DNA from: Hymenobacter negativus
Lineage (GTDB): Bacteria; Bacteroidota; Bacteroidia; Cytophagales; Hymenobacteraceae
Assembly: GCF_016056375.1 (NCBI RefSeq)
Contig: NZ_JAEDAE010000001.1
Span: 868,001-932,000, forward strand
Length of the DNA stretch: 64,000 bases
Direction of reading: 5' to 3'
Every line of letters begins with the position of its first letter. Position 1 is the stretch's first letter. The notes beneath the pieces were generated by a model that searched no databases, was not told where the DNA came from, and worked only from the letters and a program-made list of their open reading frames with translations. Shown one piece after another: positions 25,582 through 33,691 of the stretch. Position numbers and translations under genes: made by a program.

Positions 25582-27150
25582 TTACCCTTTCGGCGTGAGC
25601 GTGATGTAAGGAATAATGCATTCCTCCAGCGAAATACCGCCGTGCTGGAACGTGTCCTTATAATAATTTACGTAGTAGTTGTAATTATTCGGATAGGCGA
25701 AGAAATAGTCGCCAATCGTGAATACATACGCGGTACTCACGTTCTCGCGCGGCAGGAAAATGGATTCGGGCTTGCGCACCACGTACACATCGCGCGAATC
25801 GTCGAAACCCAGGTTTTTGCCGTGCTTGTAGCGCAGATTGGTATTGGTATTGCGGTCACCTACAATCTTATACGGACGCTTGCAGCGGATGGTGCCGTGG
25901 TCGGTGGTGATGATGAGCTTGCCTTTTTTCTCGGCAATCTGCTGCATCATTTCATACAACGGCGAATGCAGGAACCACGAGCGGGTAATGCTGCGGTAAG
26001 CCGATTCATCAGCGGCCAATTCCCTAATCATGGCCATGTCGGTGCGAGCGTGCGAGAGCATGTCCACAAAGTTGTACACGATGACGTTGCACTTATAGTT
26101 GTTGTGCAGGTTGCTCATTTTGCCTAGCAAGTCTTTGCCGGCCTGCAGGTTAGTCACCTTGTTGTAGCTGTGCTTCACCTTCTGGTTGTTTTTCTGGAAA
26201 TTGATTTCCATGAACTCAGCCTCGTGCAGGTTTTTGCCTTCGTCGTCGTCGTCGTTCACCCAAAGGTTGGGGTACTTTTTCTGAATCTCGCTCGGCATCA
26301 TGCCCGAGAAAATGGCGTTCCGCGCATAGGCCGTGGTGGTGGGCAAAATGGCGTAGTACATTTCCTCGCTATCCACCGTAAACATCTCGGTAATAATAGG
26401 CTCCAGCACTTTCCACTGGTCGTAGCGCAGGTTGTCAATCAGCACGAAGTACACGGGCGTGTCGCCGGTTGCCTTCAGCGTCGGGAACACCCGTTCTTTG
26501 AACAGTTGATGCGACATAAGCGGCGCGTCCTTGTCGTCGCCATTCACCCAATCTTCGTAATTCTCAGTGATGAAGCGGCCGAAATACGTGTTGGCCTCGT
26601 CCTTCTGCATGTTGAAAACCTCGGCCATGCTCTTGCCTTCGGTTTCGTTAATTTCGAGCTCCCAGTACACCAGCTTCTTGTACACATCAGCCCATTCGGA
26701 AGGCGAGAGGCGGTCGGAAAGCTGCATGCCGAGCTGGCGGAAATCGCGCTGGTAACCCGAGTTGGTGGCTTCGCTCACGAGGCGCTTGTTGTCGAGCACC
26801 TTTTTCACCGACAGCAGAATCTGGCTGGGGTTCACAGGCTTAATCAGGTAATCGGCAATTTTGGCCCCGATGGCCGACTCCATAATGTGCTCTTCCTCGC
26901 TCTTGGTAATCATCACCACGGGCACGGTGGGCCGAATGGCTTTGATTTCGGTGAGGGTTTGCAGGCCGGTGAGCCCGGGCATGTTCTCATCGAGAAACAC
27001 GAGGTCGTAGCTCTTTTCCTGAATCTCCTCAATGGCATCAGCGCCGCTGTTGACGGGCGTCACGTCGTAGCCTTTCTCCTTGAGAAACAGCAGGTGCGGC
27101 TTGAGCAGGTCGATTTCGTCGTCGGCCCAGAGGATGGTGGTTTGTTGCAT
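25582..27150 (-). CDS. porX: PorX, type IX secretion two-component regulator with PglZ domain
   Basis: A 522-residue response regulator. The receiver (1-120) has Asp10/Asp11, phospho-acceptor Asp54 (LVFLDENMPG), the Thr in MITKSEE and YLIKPVNP with the Lys. A helical linker leads to a C-terminal PglZ/alkaline phosphatase-fold domain (about 220-522) with VLIDNLRYDQW, TTTAYARNAIFSG, NFVDMLSHARTD and TTDHGT holding the metal ligands. PorX with the kinase PorY controls type IX secretion gene expression and gliding in Bacteroidota. The sensor kinase is not in this window. It fits the type IX cargo at 5394-7349. It converges on the plug protein and is divergent from the HD-domain gene. Confidence 0.93.
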   Translation of the reverse strand: MQQTTILWADDEIDLLKPHLLFLKEKGYDVTPVNSGADAIEEIQEKSYDLVFLDENMPGLTGLQTLTEIKAIRPTVPVVMITKSEEEHIMESAIGAKIADYLIKPVNPSQILLSVKKVLDNKRLVSEATNSGYQRDFRQLGMQLSDRLSPSEWADVYKKLVYWELEINETEGKSMAEVFNMQKDEANTYFGRFITENYEDWVNGDDKDAPLMSHQLFKERVFPTLKATGDTPVYFVLIDNLRYDQWKVLEPIITEMFTVDSEEMYYAILPTTTAYARNAIFSGMMPSEIQKKYPNLWVNDDDDEGKNLHEAEFMEINFQKNNQKVKHSYNKVTNLQAGKDLLGKMSNLHNNYKCNVIVYNFVDMLSHARTDMAMIRELAADESAYRSITRSWFLHSPLYEMMQQIAEKKGKLIITTDHGTIRCKRPYKIVGDRNTNTNLRYKHGKNLGFDDSRDVYVVRKPESIFLPRENVSTAYVFTIGDYFFAYPNNYNYYVNYYKDTFQHGGISLEECIIPYITLTPKG

Positions 27151-27408
27151 AGTGAGGACTTGGGTCTTGGGGACTTTAGCGTCTTGGTTAATGAAGTTAA
27201 CGTAAGACGTCCCGAATGGATATATAGCCGGCTTGCCGATTAGGCGCGGCCAGCTTCCCGTGAAGGATTGAGCTTGCCCAAACGGCCTGCCGTAGCTTCG
27301 CGTTCAGTTATTGACGGGCGGGCGCTGCAAATGTTGCCTGATTTCACCCATTCGCTCCGTATTTCTACTGTTCTGTTTTCTGCCCGTCATCCCCCCTCCG
27401 CCCGTTCC

Positions 27409-28638
27409 GTGAACAAAAAGAAAATCTTCAACGACCCCGTGTACGGCTTCGTCACCATCCCGACGGAGTTTCTGTTTGACCTGATTGAGCACCCGTATTT
27501 CCAGCGGCTGCGGCGCATCCAGCAGCTCGGCCTCACCGGCTTTGTGTACCCCGGGGCGTTGCACACGCGCTTCCACCATGCGCTGGGCGCCATGCATTTG
27601 ATGTCGCTGGCCCTGCGCACGCTCAAGGACAAGGGCGTGAAGATTTCAGCGGCCGAGGGCGAGGCGGCCATGGCCGCCATCCTACTGCACGACGTGGGCC
27701 ACGGCCCACTATCGCACGCCCTGGAAACGGCCATTTTCCAGGATGTGCCACACGAGCAGCTGTCGCTCTTTTTGATGGAGCGCCTAAACAAAGAATTTCA
27801 CGGCAAGCTCGATTTGGCCATTGAAATGTTCAAGGGCACCTACCCGCGGCCATTTTTTCATCAGTTGGTGAGCAGCCAACTCGACATGGACCGCCTCGAC
27901 TACCTCAACCGCGACTCCTTTTACACCGGCGTAGAGGAAGGCCGCCCCGGCGCCGACCGCCTCATCAAGATGCTGCGCGTGCACGACGAAAGGCTGGTGC
28001 TGGAAGAAAAAGCCGTGTACTCCGTTGAGAATTTCCTGGTGAGCCGCCGGCTGATGTACTGGCAGGTGTACCTGCACAAAACTGTCACCTCAGCCGAGCA
28101 GATGGTTATTCGGGTGGTGCAACGGGCCCGCGACCTGGCCCGCCAGGGCGTGGAAGTACCTGCCAACAGCTGCCTGGGCTACTTCCTGGGCCGCGCCGTG
28201 AGCCTGGACGAGTTCGAGAAAAATGAGAAAATTCTCAGCCATTTCGTGGAGCTGGATGATTACGATATCTGGTCGGCCATCAAGGCCTGGGCCGGCCATG
28301 CTGATATCGTGCTCAGCTACCTCGCCAAAAGCATTTTGCACCGCAACCTGCTCAAAATTGTGCTGGCCCCCGAGCCGTTTGACGATGAATTCCGCCTCGG
28401 CATTCAGGAGCTCATCGCCGAGAAATTTGGCCTTCCCATGGACGAAGCCGCGCTACTCATGATTCCCGGCCGCCTCAGCAACAGCGCTTACAACGCCGAA
28501 AGCCAGGAGCCCATCGAAATTCTGACCAAGAAAGGCGACGTGGTGAACGTAATGGAAGCGTCTGATTTGCCCAACATCCGCGCCCTAAGCCAGCGCGTGG
28601 AGAAATTCTACATCTGCTACCCGAAGGAAATTGTGTAG
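27409..28638 (+). CDS. HD-domain phosphohydrolase (dGTPase-like)
   Basis: A 409-residue metal-dependent phosphohydrolase. The HD residues are seen in LHTRFHHALGAMHL, LLHDVGHGPLSHALE and the distal LDMDRLDYLNRDSF. Relatives hydrolyse (deoxy)nucleoside triphosphates or are of unknown substrate; the conserved start NDPVYGFVTIP and the fold order match the SAMHD1/dGTPase-like group of Bacteroidota. I chose the GTG at 27409, since the conserved region begins there and the upstream frame (to 27268) shows no conserved features. The 258-bp divergent gap to porX holds no gene. Confidence 0.85.
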   Translation: MNKKKIFNDPVYGFVTIPTEFLFDLIEHPYFQRLRRIQQLGLTGFVYPGALHTRFHHALGAMHLMSLALRTLKDKGVKISAAEGEAAMAAILLHDVGHGPLSHALETAIFQDVPHEQLSLFLMERLNKEFHGKLDLAIEMFKGTYPRPFFHQLVSSQLDMDRLDYLNRDSFYTGVEEGRPGADRLIKMLRVHDERLVLEEKAVYSVENFLVSRRLMYWQVYLHKTVTSAEQMVIRVVQRARDLARQGVEVPANSCLGYFLGRAVSLDEFEKNEKILSHFVELDDYDIWSAIKAWAGHADIVLSYLAKSILHRNLLKIVLAPEPFDDEFRLGIQELIAEKFGLPMDEAALLMIPGRLSNSAYNAESQEPIEILTKKGDVVNVMEASDLPNIRALSQRVEKFYICYPKEIV

Positions 28639-28644
28639 GACTTG

Positions 28645-28750
28645 CTTGTCATCCTGAGCGCAGCGCAGGGCCTTACCATGCCTACGCGTTTTGGAATATT
28701 GCAAATCGGTTAGGCATGAAAAGGTCCTTCGTTACGCTCAGGATGACAAG
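28645..28750. repeat. Interspersed inverted repeat (CATCCTGAGCG family)
   Basis: Arms at 28645-28684 and 28711-28750 are imperfect inverted copies starting CTTGTCATCCTGAGCG. It lies between the HD-domain gene and lpxD, with the lpxD promoter just downstream. Confidence 0.75.
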
Positions 28751-28789
28751 TAGCCGGATTCCTCCAGCCTGAAAACAGAAACCGCCGCC

Positions 28790-28797
28790 TAATTTTG
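28790..28797 (+). promoter_or_regulatory. -7 element of the lpxD promoter, leaderless arrangement
   Basis: TAATTTTG fits TAnnTTTG exactly and ends 5 bp before the lpxD ATG (28803). Transcription would start at or within a few bases of the ATG, so the mRNA would be leaderless. Confidence 0.55.
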
Positions 28798-28802
28798 CCC
28801 TC

Positions 28803-29843
28803 ATGGAATTTACCGTTCAGCAAATTGCCGAAGTTCTCGGCGGCACCGTGGAGGGCGACGCCACCCTGCGCATCTCCAGCCTGGCCAAGATTGAAGAGGC
28901 GCAGGCCGGCTCGCTCACCTTCCTCTCAAACAGCAAATACGAGCCGTTTCTCTACGACACCGGCGCTTCGGCCGTCATCGTGGGCCAGGCCCAGGAGCTG
29001 AAACAAGCCATCAAGCCCGCTCTCATCCGGGTCGAAAATCCTTACACGGCGTTCAGCCAGCTGCTGGAATTTTACGCCCAGGCCACCCGCACCGGCAAGC
29101 GCGGCGTCGAGCAGCCTTCGTTCATTGGCGAGTCGTCGGAAATTGGGCCAGGCCACTACCGGGGCGCGTTTTCCTACATCGGCGAGAATTGCAAGCTGGG
29201 CGAAAACGTGCTGGTGTTTCCGCACGCCTACATCGGCGACCGGGTCACGATTGGCGCGGGCAGCATCATTCACGCCGGGGCCAAGATTTATCCCGATACG
29301 GTCATCGGCCGGTTTTGCGTCATCAAAGCCGGCGCCGTGGTGGGGTCCGACGGCTTCGGCTTCGCCCCGCAGCCGGATGGTTCTTATAAAGCCATTCCGC
29401 AAATCGGCAACGTGGTGCTCGAAGACTACGTGAGCATCGGGGCTAATGCCACCGTGGATTGCGCCACGCTGGGCTCGACCATTGTGCGAACCGGCAGCAA
29501 AATCGACAACCTCGTGCAGCTGGCTCACAACGTGGAAATTGGTCGGCACACGGTCATTGCCTCGCAATCGGGCATTGCCGGCTCGGCCAAAATCGGCGAC
29601 CATTGCGTGCTGGCGGGGCAGGTGGGCATGGCCGGACACGTCACGCTGGCCAACAAAACGACCGTCACCGCGCAGTCGGGCATTGGCAAGAACGTGAAGC
29701 AGGAAGGTACCATTCTGCAAGGCTCTACGGCCTTCGACTTCAAGCAAAACCAGCGCGCCCAAATCGTTTTCCGCCGCCTGCCCGAGCTCGAACAGCGCGT
29801 GGCTCAGCTGGAGAAGGCAAAAAACGCGGCAGAAAAGCCCTAG
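28803..29843 (+). CDS. lpxD: UDP-3-O-(3-hydroxyacyl)glucosamine N-acyltransferase
   Basis: A 346-residue acyltransferase of lipid A synthesis. The N-terminal uridine-binding domain (EFTVQQIAEVLGGTVEGD, SLAKIEEAQAGSLTFLSN) is followed by a left-handed beta-helix of hexapeptide repeats (about 105-310), with the LpxD signature VVGSDGFGFAPQPDGSYKAI and the catalytic His in the NLVQLAHNVEIG region. A short helical tail ends the protein. It adds a second 3-hydroxyacyl chain from acyl-ACP in the cytoplasm. It is the first gene of the run lpxD, lpxC/fabZ, lpxA, ABC ATPase. Confidence 0.95.
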   Translation: MEFTVQQIAEVLGGTVEGDATLRISSLAKIEEAQAGSLTFLSNSKYEPFLYDTGASAVIVGQAQELKQAIKPALIRVENPYTAFSQLLEFYAQATRTGKRGVEQPSFIGESSEIGPGHYRGAFSYIGENCKLGENVLVFPHAYIGDRVTIGAGSIIHAGAKIYPDTVIGRFCVIKAGAVVGSDGFGFAPQPDGSYKAIPQIGNVVLEDYVSIGANATVDCATLGSTIVRTGSKIDNLVQLAHNVEIGRHTVIASQSGIAGSAKIGDHCVLAGQVGMAGHVTLANKTTVTAQSGIGKNVKQEGTILQGSTAFDFKQNQRAQIVFRRLPELEQRVAQLEKAKNAAEKP

Positions 29844-29873
29844 CTTTGCAGCCGGGTTGAGCCGTTCGCTACT

Positions 29874-29945
29874 AGCTGTTAGCTGTTAGCATCTCAACGA
29901 GTCATTGTGAAGCTAACAGCTAACAGCTGATGGCTAACAGCTAAT
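29874..29945. repeat. TAACAGC heptamer repeats forming a hairpin upstream of lpxC
   Basis: AGCTGTTAGCTGTTAGC at 29874-29890 is a perfect inverted copy of 29912-29928, and a further GCTAACAGCTAA follows to about 29944. The units are copies of TAACAGC. It lies right before the lpxC/fabZ start, where it could form a 5'UTR hairpin. Confidence 0.65.
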
Positions 29946-29948
29946 TAA

Positions 29949-31343
29949 ATGAACGACAAGCAACACACTATCAAGGCGCCCGTGACGGTGCGCGGCATTG
30001 GCCTGCACACCGGCGTAGAGGCCACCATGACGTTTTGCCCCGCGCCGGTGGGCCACGGCTACAAGTTTCAGCGGATTGATTTGCCCGGCCAGCCCATCGT
30101 CGACGCCGACGTGGACAACGTGGTGGACCTGAGCCGCGGCACCACCATCGAGCAGAACGGTGCCCGGGTGAATACCGTGGAGCACACGCTGGCCGCCCTC
30201 GTGGGCTTGCAGCTCGACAACGTGCTGATTCAGCTCAGCGGCCCCGAACCGCCCATCATGGATGGGTCGTCGGCTGAGTTCATCAAGGCCCTGAGCATTG
30301 TGGGTTTTGAAGAGCAGAATGCGCTGCGCAACTACTACGAAATACCGGAAAGCATTCGGTACGTGGACAATGCGCGCGGCGTGGAAATTGCTGCCCTGCC
30401 CCTCTCCGACTACCGCCTCACGGTGATGGTGGACTACAACTCGCCGGTGCTGGGCTCGCAACACGCCACCCTCACGGATATCGACTTGTTCAGCGAAGAA
30501 ATTGCGTCGTCGCGCACGTTCTGCTTTTTGCACGAGCTGGAAATGCTCTACAAAAACAACCTCATTCGCGGCGGCGACCTGAGCAACGCCATCGTGGTGG
30601 TGGACCGCGTGGTGAGCGACGACGAGCTCACTGAGCTGGCCAAAATGCTGGGCAAGCCCCGCGTGTCGGTGAAGAAGGAAGGCATCCTGAATAATGTGGA
30701 CCTGCGCCACAAAAACGAGCCCGCCCGCCACAAGCTGCTCGACCTCGTGGGCGACCTCGCCCTGGTGGGCCGCCCGCTGAAAGGCCAGATTCTGGCCGCC
30801 CGCCCCGGCCACGCTGCCAACGTGGCCTTTGCCAAGAAAATCAAGAAGAAGATGCTGGAGTCGCGCACCAACCCGGTGCCCGTGTACGACCCCAACCGCG
30901 AGCCGGTGATGGACATCAACCGCATTATGCAGGTGCTGCCCCACCGCTACCCGTTCACGATGATTGACAAAGTCATCCACCTGGACGACCAGGTGGTGAC
31001 GGCCGTAAAAAACGTGACGATTAACGAGCCGTTCTTCCAGGGCCATTTCCCCGGCAACCCGGTGATGCCCGGCGTGCTGCAAATTGAGGGCCTGGCCCAG
31101 ACCGGCGGTATTCTGGTGATGAACACTGTGTCGGACCCCGAGAATTACTGGCAGTATTTCCTGGGCATTGAGAATGCCCGGTTCCGCAAGAAAGTCCTGC
31201 CCGGAGATACCATCGTGTATCATTGCCAGTTGCTGGCCCCCATCAAGCGCGGCATTGCCAAGATGCGCGGCCAGGCTTTCGTGAATGGCAAGGTGGTGTG
31301 CGAAGCCGAAATGAGCGCTGCCATCGTTCGTAAAGACGCCTAA
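29949..31343 (+). CDS. lpxC/fabZ: Bifunctional LpxC deacetylase / FabZ dehydratase
   Basis: A 464-residue fusion. Residues 1 to about 300 are LpxC, the zinc deacetylase that commits UDP-3-O-acyl-GlcNAc to lipid A (VRGIGLHTGVEATMTFCPAP, zinc-binding NTVEHTLAAL, PPIMDGSSAEF, GHAANVAFAKKI). Residues about 315-464 are FabZ, the 3-hydroxyacyl-ACP dehydratase (LPHRYPFTMIDKV with the catalytic His, FFQGHFPGNPVMPGVLQIE with the Glu). The fusion is characteristic of Bacteroidota and links lipid A flux with fatty acid elongation. It lies 105 bp after lpxD, separated by heptamer repeats, and about 90-110 bp before lpxA. Confidence 0.96.
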   Translation: MNDKQHTIKAPVTVRGIGLHTGVEATMTFCPAPVGHGYKFQRIDLPGQPIVDADVDNVVDLSRGTTIEQNGARVNTVEHTLAALVGLQLDNVLIQLSGPEPPIMDGSSAEFIKALSIVGFEEQNALRNYYEIPESIRYVDNARGVEIAALPLSDYRLTVMVDYNSPVLGSQHATLTDIDLFSEEIASSRTFCFLHELEMLYKNNLIRGGDLSNAIVVVDRVVSDDELTELAKMLGKPRVSVKKEGILNNVDLRHKNEPARHKLLDLVGDLALVGRPLKGQILAARPGHAANVAFAKKIKKKMLESRTNPVPVYDPNREPVMDINRIMQVLPHRYPFTMIDKVIHLDDQVVTAVKNVTINEPFFQGHFPGNPVMPGVLQIEGLAQTGGILVMNTVSDPENYWQYFLGIENARFRKKVLPGDTIVYHCQLLAPIKRGIAKMRGQAFVNGKVVCEAEMSAAIVRKDA

Positions 31344-31450
31344 TTCATTTAACAATTAACAGTTATCATTTAACAAGACCTAAGGCTTACCGCAATGAAT
31401 AAAGCCTTTACCTTCTGTTAAATGTTAAATGATAAATGACCACTGAGTAC

Positions 31451-32257
31451 ATGATTTCCCCCCTCGCCTCTATTCACCCTTCGGCACGCCTCGCGGCGGG
31501 CGTCACCGTCGAGCCGTTTACGACCATTGCGGCCGATGTCGAAATTGGGGAGGGCACCTGGATTGGGCCGAACGTGACCATCATGAACGGGGCCCGCATC
31601 GGGGCCAACTGCCAGGTATTTCCGGGCGCTGTGATTGGGGCCGTGCCGCAGGACTTGAAGTTTGCCGGCGAGCAAACCACGGCCGTTATCGGCGACTACA
31701 CCGTGATTCGGGAGTGCGTGACCGTGAACCGCGGCACCGTGGACCGCGGCGAAACCCGCGTGGGCAGCCACTGCCTCCTGATGGCCTACGTGCACATCGC
31801 CCACGACTGCGTTATCGGCAGCCACTGCATTCTGGCTAATGCCGTGCAGGTAGCGGGGCATGTCGAGGTGGGCGACTACGCCATCGTGGGCGGGTCGTCG
31901 GCGGTGCACCAGTTCGTTAAAATCGGGGCGCACGCCATGATTTCGGGCGGCTCGCTGGTGCGCAAGGATGTGCCGCCGTATGTGAAGGCCGGCCGTGAGC
32001 CCCTCTCCTACGCCGGGGCAAATTCGGTGGGCCTGCGCCGCCGGGGCTTCACCGAAGAGGCCATCAATATGGTGCAGCAGTTGTATCGCACGCTGTTTTT
32101 GGGCGGCCTGAACAACCACGATGCGCTGGCCCAGATTGAGCGGGAGCTGCCAGTTTCGCCCGAGCGCGACCTGGCCGTAGAATTTGTGCGTGCCGCCACG
32201 CGGGGCATCATCAAAGGCCCCAAGCGTGGCCGGCCCGATGGCAGCGAATCGGAGTAA
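31451..32257 (+). CDS. lpxA: Acyl-ACP:UDP-N-acetylglucosamine O-acyltransferase
   Basis: A 268-residue trimeric hexapeptide acyltransferase, the first enzyme of lipid A synthesis, adding a 3-hydroxyacyl chain to UDP-GlcNAc. Evidence: ISPLASIHPSARLAAGVTVE start, left-handed beta-helix to about residue 185, PQDLKFAGEQT and the catalytic His in LMAYVHIAHDCVIGSHC, GGSSAVHQFVKIG, and a helical C-terminus with NSVGLRRRGFTEEAI. Two ATGs are close: 31436 and 31451; I prefer 31451, which gives the family-typical start, but the longer form adds only five residues. The AT-rich gap before it carries repeats of the TTAAATG type. Confidence 0.94.
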   Translation: MISPLASIHPSARLAAGVTVEPFTTIAADVEIGEGTWIGPNVTIMNGARIGANCQVFPGAVIGAVPQDLKFAGEQTTAVIGDYTVIRECVTVNRGTVDRGETRVGSHCLLMAYVHIAHDCVIGSHCILANAVQVAGHVEVGDYAIVGGSSAVHQFVKIGAHAMISGGSLVRKDVPPYVKAGREPLSYAGANSVGLRRRGFTEEAINMVQQLYRTLFLGGLNNHDALAQIERELPVSPERDLAVEFVRAATRGIIKGPKRGRPDGSESE

Positions 32258-32284
32258 GAAGCACGCCCGTTTTGTATCAGTAAA

Positions 32285-32380
32285 GGCCGTCATGCCGAGC
32301 GCAGCGAAGCATCTTGCCCGCAATAGTAAACTCAATTACTACTACGGTAAAGATGCTTCGCTGCGCTCGGCATGACGGCC
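32285..32380. repeat. Interspersed inverted repeat with perfect 31-nt arms
   Basis: Arms at 32285-32315 and 32350-32380 are perfect inverted copies beginning GGCCGTCATGCCGAGCGCAG, around a 34-nt AT-rich core. The right arm contains the ATG at 32372 that opens the ABC ATPase frame. Confidence 0.85.
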
Positions 32381-33040
32381 TTGCCCCACTTAACAAATCA
32401 ACCTCCCCCCTTGCAAATCACCGCTACCGGCTTGGGCAAGCGCTTCCAGCGCGACTGGATTTTCCGAGGCCTGACACGTGTTTTCCGGCCGGGCAGCGCC
32501 ACCGCTGTGCTCGGCCCCAATGGCGCGGGCAAAAGCACACTGCTGAATACCTTTTCGGGGCAGTTGCTACCCACCGAGGGCACGCTGGCTTATTCGCTGG
32601 CGGGCCAGGATTTGGCCGTGGAGGACGTGCCCCGGCACCTGGCCTACGCCGCGCCTTACCTGGAGCTGTTGGAAGAACTGACGCTGCTGGAGATGCTGCA
32701 ATTTCACACCCAATTCAAGCCGCTGCGGCCCGGCGTGACGCTCGACCAGCTCATCGGCATCATGTACCTGGAGAAGGCGCGGCACCAACTGGTGCGCGAG
32801 TTTTCGTCGGGCATGAAGCAGCGGCTGAAGCTGGGCCTGGCGCTGTATGCCGATGCGCCCCTGCTCCTGCTCGACGAGCCCACCACCAACCTCGACACCA
32901 CCGGCGTGGCCTGGTACCAGGAACATGTGCAGGCCACCCGCGCCGGCCGCACGCTGCTGCTCAGCTCCAACGTGCCAGCCGAATACGGCTTTTGCGACGA
33001 GCAATTGGTGGTGACGGATTTTCAACTGGTGCGCGGATAG
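32372..33040 (+). CDS. ABC transporter ATP-binding protein
   Basis: A 222-residue ABC ATPase with Walker A (GPNGAGKST), Q-loop region, signature FSSGMKQRLKLG and Walker B LLLLDEPTTNLD. No permease gene is adjacent, so the transported substrate is unknown; a position after lpxA is consistent with a role in envelope biogenesis, but this is inference. The ATG at 32372 lies in the right arm of an inverted repeat, so the first three codons (MTA) are repeat-derived. A TTG at 32411, just before the conserved LQITATGLGKRF, is an alternative native start. No clear ribosome site is seen for either. Confidence 0.88.
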   Translation: MTALPHLTNQPPPLQITATGLGKRFQRDWIFRGLTRVFRPGSATAVLGPNGAGKSTLLNTFSGQLLPTEGTLAYSLAGQDLAVEDVPRHLAYAAPYLELLEELTLLEMLQFHTQFKPLRPGVTLDQLIGIMYLEKARHQLVREFSSGMKQRLKLGLALYADAPLLLLDEPTTNLDTTGVAWYQEHVQATRAGRTLLLSSNVPAEYGFCDEQLVVTDFQLVRG

Positions 33041-33243
33041 CACCCACATTTTTCAGGCTTTCACCCCCCTGATTTATTGACGAAAATAGCCACTGGCAAT
33101 CTGGCAAAAACGTCATTTCTAAGCTTGAGCTTACCTTTTTCTCGGAATCAATGGCGCAGAAAGAGAAACGAAAATCCGCGGCGACCGTATCTTCGCGGCC
33201 TACTCAAGCATCATTTTTCACTTCACCCTAATCCGCCCTGGCC

Positions 33244-33609
33244 ATGATTGATGACGACGACCTGGACGACGACCTGCTCGCCGACGACGACGACCTGGAC
33301 ACGTATGCCAAGAAAGGTGGCGCTACCGCCATCGGCAACACCGAAGACCGCCTCTCGGCCAAATACGCCGACTACCTGATGTGGACCGACACGGGCTCTT
33401 CGCATGACGAAGCCCTTGACCTGGCCAACATGAGCGAAGAAGAATTTGTGGAAGCCGAACGCGCCGAAAACTCCGACCGCGGCGGTTTTACCAGCCTCGA
33501 CGATGACGATGACGAATTCGCCGACGATGACGACGACGATGACGACGAAGGCTACAGCAGCGGCCGGGGCAGCCGGCGCGGCAGCAGCTTCGATAGCGAC
33601 GATTACTAA
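33244..33609 (+). CDS. Small highly acidic protein
   Basis: A 121-residue, very acidic protein with Asp tracts at both ends (DDDDLDDDLLADDDDLD near the N-terminus and EFADDDDDDDDEG near residue 90) and a central, more normal segment (TEDRLSAKYADYLMWTDTG, LANMSEEEFVEAE). The C-terminus is Ser/Gly/Arg-rich. I recognise no family; the middle segment may be a short helical domain, while the ends are probably disordered and could bind cations or basic proteins. It stands alone between the ABC ATPase and a bidirectional terminator (33628-33665). Confidence 0.7.
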   Translation: MIDDDDLDDDLLADDDDLDTYAKKGGATAIGNTEDRLSAKYADYLMWTDTGSSHDEALDLANMSEEEFVEAERAENSDRGGFTSLDDDDDEFADDDDDDDDEGYSSGRGSRRGSSFDSDDY

Positions 33610-33627
33610 GCCCCCGCGTTTCAACGC

Positions 33628-33665
33628 AAAAAAAGCCCCGGCTGGAATTCCAGTCGGGGCTTTTT
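33628..33665. terminator. Bidirectional terminator
   Basis: GCCCCGgCTGG pairs with CCAGtCGGGGC around AATT, with flanking A and T runs. It separates the convergent acidic protein gene (stop 33609) and the DUF4197 gene (stop 33692). Confidence 0.88.
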
Positions 33666-33691
33666 CAATCAAACCATCTGGTGATAACCGA

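Noticed and set aside
29934..31355. A 473-codon minus-strand frame opposite lpxC/fabZ
   Set aside because: Antisense shadow; the plus strand encodes both complete enzyme domains.
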